NCBI GenBank assembly: GCA_964570325.1 | Contig: CAZMXS010000105.1 | Location: 1-11,337 of the forward strand | Direction: 5' to 3' | Source: CAZMXS01 sp964570325 | Lineage (GTDB): Bacteria > Verrucomicrobiota > Kiritimatiellia > CAIQIC01 > CAZMXS01 | Length of the DNA: 11,337 bases | In this document: positions 6,152-11,337 of the stretch, piece by piece | Layout of the letters: each line of letters opens with the position of its first letter | Numbering within the stretch: the stretch's first letter is position 1 | Program-made: the position numbers and the translations under genes | Notes under the pieces: generated by a model | The model's input: only the letters and a program-made list of their open reading frames with translations | The model's database searches: none | Told to the model about the DNA's origin: nothing

Positions 6152-6167
6152 TGGCATATCTGTTGCT
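6152..6167 (+). promoter_or_regulatory. Sigma-54 (-24/-12) promoter of glnA
   Basis: TGGCATATCTGTTGCT fits the RpoN consensus TGGCACG-N4-TTGCW at 10 of the 12 defined positions, with GG at 6153-6154 and GC at 6165-6166 in the exact required spacing. The predicted +1 is 6178, about 126 bases before the glnA ATG. Sigma-54 promoters need an AAA+ activator, and such a gene lies downstream in this window (9663-11210). Nitrogen-regulated glnA promoters of this class are well known. Confidence 0.72.
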
Positions 6168-6177
6168 TTTATAGCCC

Positions 6178-6264
6178 ATGCAAATTATACAGACAATCGG
6201 GTACGTGCGAACAAACAATAACCCTCGCCAACTGGAAGGCGGGAGCATAGATTGCCCGAGCTGA
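6178..6264 (+). CDS. Possible 28-codon leader ORF in the glnA 5' region
   Basis: ATG at 6178-6180 through TGA at 6262-6264. The peptide begins MQIIQTIGYV and ends IDCPS; it contains three Gln and three consecutive Asn (TNNNP). Its ATG coincides with the +1 predicted for the sigma-54 promoter, so it would be leaderless on that transcript. No Shine-Dalgarno precedes it for translation from the longer transcript. It may be chance, and no homology is recognised. Confidence 0.2.
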   Translation: MQIIQTIGYVRTNNNPRQLEGGSIDCPS

Positions 6265-6303
6265 AAATAAAACCGTCTGTAAATAGATAGGGAGGATGCC
6301 GCA

Positions 6304-7728
6304 ATGTTGAACTGCAAAACGCCCAAGGATGTAGTGGAGGCAATCAAACAGGAGCAGGTGAAGATGGTGGACCTGCGTTTCATGGATTTTCCCGGCCTGT
6401 GGCAACACTTTTCGGCGCCGGCGCACGCCTTTGACGAGGGCACGTTTGAGAAGGGGCTGGGATTTGACGGCTCGAGCATTCGCGGCTGGCAGGCGATCAA
6501 CGAATCGGACATGCTGGTCAAGCCGCAGGCGGATACGGCATTCATTGACCCATTCCTCGTGGACAAGACCTTGGTGATGATCTGCAACATCTGCGATCCG
6601 ATCACCGGCGAGGACTACACGCGCGACCCGCGCAACATCGCGCGCAAAGCGGAGAAATATCTGAAGAGCACCGGCATCGCGGACACCGCCTTCTTCGGTC
6701 CCGAGGCTGAGTTTTTCATGTTTGACGACGTGCGCTTTGACCAGAACCAGCACGAGGGCTTCTATCACTTGGATTCCGCCGAGGGCCGCTGGAACTTCGG
6801 CCGCGATGAGAAGCCGAACCTGGGGTACAAGATTCGCTACAAGGAGGGGTACTTCCCCTGCCCGCCGTCCGACAAGCTGCAGGACATTCGCAGTGAGATG
6901 ATGTTGACCCTTGAAAAGATCGGCATCCCGACGGAGGTGCATCACCACGAGGTGGCAACCGGCGGCCAGTGCGAAATCGGCATGAAGTTTTCGCCGCTGG
7001 TGGAGATGGCGGACAAGGTCCTCAAGTTCAAGTATATCCTGAAGAACACGGCGACCAAATATGGCAAGACCGTCACGTTCATGCCCAAGCCCATTTTTGG
7101 CGACAACGGCAGCGGCATGCATGTCCACCACTCGTTGTGGAAAAACGGCCAGAACCTCTTCGCGGGAAGCGGCTACGCGGGTCTCTCGGACACCGGCCTC
7201 TACGCGATCGGCGGCCTGCTCAAGCACGCCCCTGCGCTGCTGGCGCTGACCAACCCGACAATGAACAGCTACAAGCGGCTGGTCCCGGGGTTTGAGGCGC
7301 CGGTCAATCTGGCCTATTCGCGGCGCAATCGCAGCGCGGCCTGCCGGATTCCCATGTACTCGACCTCCCCCAAGACCAAACGCGTCGAGTTCCGTTGTCC
7401 GGATCCGAGTTGCAATCCGTACCTCGCCTTCTCGGCGATGCTGATGGCGGTGATTGACGGCATCACGAACAAGATCCATCCGGGCGAGCCGCTCGACAAG
7501 GATATCTATGATCTGCCGCCCGAGGAACTCGCCAAGGTGCCCAAGGCGCCGGGCTCGTTGCGCGAATCCCTCGCCAACTTGGAGAAGGATCACGCCTTCC
7601 TGATGAAGGGCGACGTATTCACCGATGACGTAATCGAAACCTGGATCAGCTACAAGATGAAGAACGAAGTCCAAGCCCTCGAGCTCCGGCCGCATCCCTA
7701 CGAGTTCGTGCTGTACTTCGATATCTAG
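6304..7728 (+). CDS. glnA: Glutamine synthetase, type I (adenylylatable GSI-beta class)
   Basis: 474 residues, the usual length for dodecameric GSI (E. coli 469). It makes glutamine from glutamate, ammonia and ATP in the cytoplasm, the central ammonium-assimilation step. Visible signatures: GFDGSSIRGW (53-62; Asp55 corresponds to E. coli Asp50), metal ligands in FGPEAEFFMF (131-140; Glu134, Glu136), NGSGMHVHHSLW (268-279; His273), PGFEAPVNLAYSRRNRSA (328-345) with the active-site Glu331, and VEFRCPDPSCNPYL (361-374; Glu362). The adenylylation site is kept: Tyr402 in IYDLPPEE matches E. coli Tyr397 in LYDLPPEE. The upstream neighbour glnE encodes the modifying enzyme. Strong ribosome site AGGGAGG (6289-6295), 8 bases before the ATG. 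Transcription is predicted from tandem sigma-70 and sigma-54 promoters, and a hairpin follows the stop. Nothing appears truncated. Confidence 0.98.
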   Translation: MLNCKTPKDVVEAIKQEQVKMVDLRFMDFPGLWQHFSAPAHAFDEGTFEKGLGFDGSSIRGWQAINESDMLVKPQADTAFIDPFLVDKTLVMICNICDPITGEDYTRDPRNIARKAEKYLKSTGIADTAFFGPEAEFFMFDDVRFDQNQHEGFYHLDSAEGRWNFGRDEKPNLGYKIRYKEGYFPCPPSDKLQDIRSEMMLTLEKIGIPTEVHHHEVATGGQCEIGMKFSPLVEMADKVLKFKYILKNTATKYGKTVTFMPKPIFGDNGSGMHVHHSLWKNGQNLFAGSGYAGLSDTGLYAIGGLLKHAPALLALTNPTMNSYKRLVPGFEAPVNLAYSRRNRSAACRIPMYSTSPKTKRVEFRCPDPSCNPYLAFSAMLMAVIDGITNKIHPGEPLDKDIYDLPPEELAKVPKAPGSLRESLANLEKDHAFLMKGDVFTDDVIETWISYKMKNEVQALELRPHPYEFVLYFDI

Positions 7729-7749
7729 ACCACGCCAGACAAGCACCGC

Positions 7750-7783
7750 AACAGCCCCCGGAACATCCATTCCGGGGGCTGTT
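7750..7783 (+). terminator. Strong stem-loop after glnA, probable transcription terminator
   Basis: Exact 14-bp arms: AACAGCCCCCGGAA at 7750-7763 and its complement at 7770-7783, with the 6-base loop CATCCA. It begins 21 bases after the glnA stop. There is no T-run downstream, so it may be a terminator of the weak or Rho-assisted kind, or an mRNA 3'-end stabiliser. It separates glnA from nadE. Confidence 0.7.
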
Positions 7784-7939
7784 CGCGTATATGGTCAAAG
7801 CATTCCCAAAGCGACCGGCGCCGCGGGGACGTCGCGCCCCTCCTTTCCGCCGTTGAAGCAAACCGTCCGCGGTAAGCCGCGCGCATGGGGCCAACATGCA
7901 TTAGTGTTAATTCAGGATTCCAATCCCCCGCCAATCTGC

Positions 7940-7945
7940 TACATT
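7940..7945 (+). promoter_or_regulatory. Possible -10 element of nadE (leaderless transcript)
   Basis: TGC-TACATT (extended -10 style, 7937-7945) lies 8 bases before the nadE ATG. The predicted start would fall on or next to the ATG, consistent with the absence of any Shine-Dalgarno there. No clear -35 box. Weak evidence. Confidence 0.28.
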
Positions 7946-7953
7946 TTTGTCAC

Positions 7954-9573
7954 ATGCAACCCATCCGCACTGTATTGGCGCAAATCAACTTAACCGTTGG
8001 CGCCATTGATTCCAACGCGCAGGCCATTCTGCAATCCGCGCGATTGGCATCAGCCGACGGCGCGCGGCTGGCGGTCTTTCCGGAGCTGGCCATTTCCGGC
8101 TATCCGCCCGAGGATCTGGTACTCAAGCCGCACTTTGTCGCCGACTGCATGGAACGCGCCCGACGTCTGGCGGGCGAGTTGCCGCCGGATGAAACGGTCA
8201 TCTTCGGGTGCCCGCATGCGGAGAACGGCCGGGTTTTCAACGCGGCCTACGTAGCCACCGGCGGCAGCATCCGTCATGTTTACCGCAAAATGCTCCTGCC
8301 CAATTATGGCGTGTTTGATGAACTGCGGGTCTTCACGCCGGGCACGGAACCGTTGGTCATAACCATCGGCGGTTGGAAATTGGGGCTGCACATCTGCGAG
8401 GATTCGTGGTTCGCGGATCAACAACCGGCGCGGGCGATGGCCGCCGCCGAAGTCGCCGCGGTTATCAATATCTCCGCTTCGCCCTATCATCGCGGCAAGC
8501 TGGGACTCCGGGAACAGACGCTGAAGTTGGCCGCGCGCGCATGCTCCGCGCCCCTGCTCTATTGCAACCTCGTCGGCGGCCAGGACGAACTCGTTTTCGA
8601 CGGCGCCAGCTTGTGGGTCGCGCCGGACAACCGGATTCTGGCGCGGGCGCACCAGTTCGCGGAAGACCGCCTGGTCGGCGAGCTGCCGGCCAGCGGCGGC
8701 GCGCGGATTGCGCCGGCGCTGGACGATACCGCCGAGGTGTATGCCGCCTTGACCTTGGGCTTGCGCGATTATGTGGAAAAGAACGGATTCAAGAAAGCCG
8801 TGGTGGCGTTGAGCGGAGGAATTGATTCAGCCCTGGTCGCCGCGCTGGCGGTGGATGCGCTTGGGCGCGAACGTGTCGCCGGCGTAACCATGCCATCGGT
8901 GTTTTCGTCCGCCGCCACGATTGGCGACGCCGAACTCGTGGCCCGCAACCTGGGCATCGCGTTTCACACCGTGCCGATCAAGCGCCTGCATGCCGCCTAC
9001 CTGGAGGAACTGGCGCCGCTCTGGCCCGAGCGCGCGCCCGACACAACCGAGGAGAATCTGCAAGCGCGGATCCGCGGCAATATCATCATGGCCCTTTCCA
9101 ACAAGTTCGGCTGGCTGGTGCTGACCACCGGCAACAAGAGCGAACTGGCCACCGGCTACTGCACGCTCTACGGGGACATGGCCGGCGGCTTCGCCGTCAT
9201 CAAGGATGTGCCCAAGACCCTCGTTTTCGAGCTGGCAAAATGGCGCAATCGGCAAGGCCCGGCGCCGGTGATACCGACGACGACCATTGCCCGTCCGCCC
9301 ACCGCCGAATTACGCCCCGACCAGAAGGACACGGACTCCCTGCCGCCCTATGAACTGCTTGACGCGATTCTGGAGCGCTACGTCGAGCAGGACATGGGCG
9401 TGGAAGAAATCGTGGCGGACGGATTCGATGCCGCCACGGTCCGGCGCGTCGCGCGCCTGGTGGATTTGAACGAATACAAGCGGCGCCAGGGCGCGCCGGG
9501 GATCAAGATCACACCCAAGGCGTTCGGGCGCGACCGGCGGCTGCCGATTACGAACGCCTACCAGGGACGGTAG
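7954..9573 (+). CDS. nadE: Glutamine-dependent NAD+ synthetase
   Basis: 539 residues. It converts deamido-NAD+ (NaAD) to NAD+ using ATP, with ammonia released from glutamine by its own amidase domain. The N-terminal nitrilase-type (CN_hydrolase) glutaminase, about 5-250, has the Glu-Lys-Cys triad: Glu44 in FPELAISGYPPEDL, Lys112 in RKMLLPNYGVFDE and Cys148 in LHICEDSW. The C-terminal NadE synthetase domain (about 262-535) has the ATP-binding SGGIDS (287-292), FSSAATIGDA, TTEENLQARIRGNIIM and TTGNKSELATGYCTLYGDMAGG. The start at 7954 (MQPIRTVLAQINLTVGAI) matches the family N-terminus; an in-frame ATG 69 bases upstream would add a non-conserved tail. Neither start has a ribosome site. The neighbouring glnA supplies its glutamine, and the stop is 89 bases before the next gene, so the two may be co-transcribed. 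Confidence 0.97.
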   Translation: MQPIRTVLAQINLTVGAIDSNAQAILQSARLASADGARLAVFPELAISGYPPEDLVLKPHFVADCMERARRLAGELPPDETVIFGCPHAENGRVFNAAYVATGGSIRHVYRKMLLPNYGVFDELRVFTPGTEPLVITIGGWKLGLHICEDSWFADQQPARAMAAAEVAAVINISASPYHRGKLGLREQTLKLAARACSAPLLYCNLVGGQDELVFDGASLWVAPDNRILARAHQFAEDRLVGELPASGGARIAPALDDTAEVYAALTLGLRDYVEKNGFKKAVVALSGGIDSALVAALAVDALGRERVAGVTMPSVFSSAATIGDAELVARNLGIAFHTVPIKRLHAAYLEELAPLWPERAPDTTEENLQARIRGNIIMALSNKFGWLVLTTGNKSELATGYCTLYGDMAGGFAVIKDVPKTLVFELAKWRNRQGPAPVIPTTTIARPPTAELRPDQKDTDSLPPYELLDAILERYVEQDMGVEEIVADGFDAATVRRVARLVDLNEYKRRQGAPGIKITPKAFGRDRRLPITNAYQGR

Positions 9574-9662
9574 CGGGGGAGAATGGGCGATGGCATGATG
9601 GTCAAGCGGGCGCGCCGCCGGCATGCCGTAAGCAGGTACAACCGGGAAGAGCGGATAATGAC

Positions 9663-11210
9663 ATGAGTGACAACAACACCAATCTGGAACAGAGCCGGCG
9701 GGTCCGGGAGTTGACCCTGCTCTACACGATCAGCAAGCAACTCGACCAGAGCCTGGATTTGCGCGACATTGTCAGCCCCGTGTTGGAGGCGCTGGCCGAG
9801 CACATGGACATGCAGTACGCGACGCTGACCCTGCTCAACCGCCAGACCGGCGACATTCTGATCGAGGCAGCCCACGGCCTCTCGCCGCAACAGGCGCGGC
9901 GCGGCCGCTACAAACTCGGCGAAGGGGTCACCGGCCAGGTGGTGCTCACCGGCGAGCCGATGGTGATTCCCCGAACCAGTGAATCGCCGCTCTTTCTCGA
10001 CAAAACGCGCCGCGGGCGCCGCTCCGATACTTCATTCATCTGCGTGCCAATCAAGGTCGAGCAGGAAGTGGTCGGCGCGCTCAGCGTGGACCGCCCGTTC
10101 GAGACCGGCGGCACACTGGATGACGACGTGCGGCTGTTGACGATCGCCGCCTCGCTGATCGCGCAAGCCGTCAAGTTGCGCCGCGCCGCGCAGGAGGAAC
10201 AGGAGCGGCTGGCGCTGGAAAACGAGCATTTGCGAGCGGAACTGCGCGATCGGTTTAGGCCCGCCAACATCGTGGGCAACTCGCATGAGATGCAGGGGGT
10301 TTTCGACCAGATCGCCACGGTTGCCAAGAGCGCCGCCACGGTTTTGATCGAAGGCGAAACGGGAACCGGCAAAGAACTGGTGGCCCACGCCATCCATTAC
10401 AACAGCGACCGCGCGGACAAGCCATTCATCAAAGCCCACTGCGCCGCCCTGCCGGAAGGCGTGATCGAAAGCGAACTATTCGGCCATGAGAAGGGGGCGT
10501 TTACCGGCGCCACAACCGAGCGCAAGGGCCGCTTCGAGCTGGCGCATGGCGGCAGCCTGTTTCTCGATGAGATCGGCGATATCCCGCCGGCGATCCAAAT
10601 CAAACTGCTGCGTGTGCTGCAGGAGCGCGAGTTTGAGCGGGTGGGCGGAACCAAAACGCTCAAGGTCAATGTGCGGCTCATCGCCGCCACCAATCGCAAC
10701 CTGCAAGAGCTGGTCGCCCAAGGGAAGTTCCGCGAGGATCTTTACTATCGCCTCAATGTGTTTCCGATTTTTGTGCCGCCGCTGCGCAAGCGCAAGACCG
10801 ATATTGTGCTGCTGGCCGACCATTTCCTGGAGAAATACGCCAAAGAAAACAAGAAAGGGGTGCGCCGGCTTTCTAGCGCGGTAATTGACATGCTGATGAG
10901 CTACCACTGGCCCGGCAATGTGCGCGAATTGGAAAATTGCATCGAACGCGCGGTCCTCGTGGCCGAAGGCGACGTGGTCCATCCCTTCCACCTGCCGCCT
11001 ACACTCCAGACCGCGGAGGCGACCGGTTCCGCCCCCAAAGGCGGCCTGAAAACACTGGTCGAGGCCTATGAGCGGGACATTATCCGCGACGCGCTCAAAT
11101 CCACACGCGGCAATGCCGCCGCCGCCGCGCGGCACCTGGAAACTACCCAGCGCATCCTCGGCTACAAGATTCATAAGTACGGGATTGAGCCCAAACATTA
11201 TGCGGGCTGA
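9663..11210 (+). CDS. NifA-like sigma-54-dependent transcriptional activator (GAF, AAA+, Fis HTH)
   Basis: 515 residues. It activates RpoN promoters from upstream enhancer sites by ATP-driven remodelling. The N-terminal GAF domain spans about 18-172, with HGLSPQQARRGRYKLGEGVTG (71-91), which is very NifA-like. A charged coiled-coil linker follows (about 172-198). The AAA+ domain (about 200-440) has Walker A GETGTGKE (231-238), the sigma-54-contacting GAFTGA (278-283), Walker B SLFLDEIGD (298-306), arginine fingers in FREDLYYRLNVFP (357-369) and WPGNVRELENCIERAVL (416-432). The C-terminal Fis-type HTH is NAAAAARHLETTQRILGYKI (484-503). There is no receiver domain, so it is not NtrC proper. The linker before the HTH lacks the Cys pair of oxygen-sensitive NifA. 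GAF domains of NifA can bind 2-oxoglutarate; whether this one does is unknown. It could drive the glnA -24/-12 promoter here, or nif genes elsewhere. A weak GGA lies 7 bases before the ATG. Confidence 0.95.
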   Translation: MSDNNTNLEQSRRVRELTLLYTISKQLDQSLDLRDIVSPVLEALAEHMDMQYATLTLLNRQTGDILIEAAHGLSPQQARRGRYKLGEGVTGQVVLTGEPMVIPRTSESPLFLDKTRRGRRSDTSFICVPIKVEQEVVGALSVDRPFETGGTLDDDVRLLTIAASLIAQAVKLRRAAQEEQERLALENEHLRAELRDRFRPANIVGNSHEMQGVFDQIATVAKSAATVLIEGETGTGKELVAHAIHYNSDRADKPFIKAHCAALPEGVIESELFGHEKGAFTGATTERKGRFELAHGGSLFLDEIGDIPPAIQIKLLRVLQEREFERVGGTKTLKVNVRLIAATNRNLQELVAQGKFREDLYYRLNVFPIFVPPLRKRKTDIVLLADHFLEKYAKENKKGVRRLSSAVIDMLMSYHWPGNVRELENCIERAVLVAEGDVVHPFHLPPTLQTAEATGSAPKGGLKTLVEAYERDIIRDALKSTRGNAAAAARHLETTQRILGYKIHKYGIEPKHYAG

Positions 11211-11213
11211 TGG

Positions 11214-11314
11214 GCGCCCGGTCGGGCGCGACCGCGGCGTACGACATGGCTCCCAATTCGGTTGGGCGCTCTTCAGGACAACCCCAACGCCTGCGCCCAG
11301 TCGGAGCTGGGCGC
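11214..11314. repeat. Three successive related GCGCCC-type stem-loops after the activator gene
   Basis: Stem 1: GCGCCC (11214-11219) with GGGCGC (11224-11229). Stem 2: GCTCCCAA (11249-11256) with TTGGGCGC (11262-11269), 7 of 8 paired. Stem 3: GCGCCCAG (11293-11300) with CTGGGCGC (11307-11314). The first begins 4 bases after the stop codon and may end the transcript. The recurrence of the same stem theme looks like a REP-type cluster. No T-run follows any of them. The window ends shortly after with no further gene visible. Confidence 0.5.
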
Positions 11315-11337
11315 CACGCGCAAAAACCCCGCGCAAT

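Noticed and set aside
6178..6303. Riboswitch in the glnA leader
   Set aside because: Only one weak stem (CTCGCC with GGCGGG, about 6224-6243) was found, and nothing resembles the known glutamine-binding RNA motifs.
6169..7770. 533-codon open frame on the minus strand opposite glnA
   Set aside because: The sense frame is an unmistakable glutamine synthetase. The antisense product has no recognisable motif and is a codon-bias shadow.
1..11337. CRISPR array, tRNA, rRNA, or a defence island
   Set aside because: No evenly spaced direct repeats, cloverleaf or rRNA-like stretch was seen. Besides the toxin-antitoxin pair, no defence gene family was recognised.

Overview
This is a GC-rich bacterial chromosome segment (coding regions roughly 60-70% G+C). 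It holds a nitrogen-metabolism block on the plus strand and, left of it, a small minus-strand accessory region. Several traits suggest a PVC-type bacterium (Kiritimatiellota, Lentisphaerota or Verrucomicrobiota) or a similarly placed phylum: the T5SS/PEP-CTERM-associated repeat protein, a RAYT-type transposase relic, a DUF6364/PIN toxin-antitoxin pair, and a GlnE carrying ACT-like domains. That placement is an inference from gene families only and is of low certainty.

Left, accessory part (1-1850, all minus strand). The 5' end of a secreted beta-helix repeat protein runs off the window edge, with its own promoter and a perfect 24-bp palindrome upstream. Next come a 15-bp tandem repeat and the C-terminal relic of a RAYT transposase. 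A complete antitoxin-toxin operon (DUF6364 antitoxin, PIN toxin) follows, joined by a 4-bp GTGA overlap. The toxin operon is near 50% G+C, clearly below its neighbours, which fits horizontal acquisition. The toxin reads Asn where PIN domains normally have their first metal-binding Asp. Bases 1842-2146 carry no gene, only two stem-loops.

Core part (2147-11210, all plus strand). The genes are glnE (glutamine synthetase adenylyltransferase, 1260 aa, about 300 residues longer than the E. coli enzyme because of an N-terminal ACT-like region), glnA (type I glutamine synthetase, with its adenylylation tyrosine intact), nadE (glutamine-dependent NAD+ synthetase) and a NifA-like sigma-54 activator (GAF, AAA+, Fis HTH). 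The 374-bp AT-rich gap before glnA contains an upstream sigma-70-like promoter and a downstream sigma-54 -24/-12 promoter, the same order as the tandem glnA promoters of enteric bacteria. A 28-codon ORF begins at the predicted sigma-54 start. A strong 14-bp hairpin separates glnA from nadE.

The genes fit together as follows. GlnA makes glutamine, GlnE adenylylates and de-adenylylates GlnA, and NadE spends glutamine as its ammonia donor. The sigma-54 activator is a plausible, untested regulator of the glnA -24/-12 promoter. No PII (glnB) or GlnD gene is present here. The ACT-like domains on GlnE raise the possibility that GlnE senses glutamine directly. The window ends in 127 non-coding bases with three related stem-loops.
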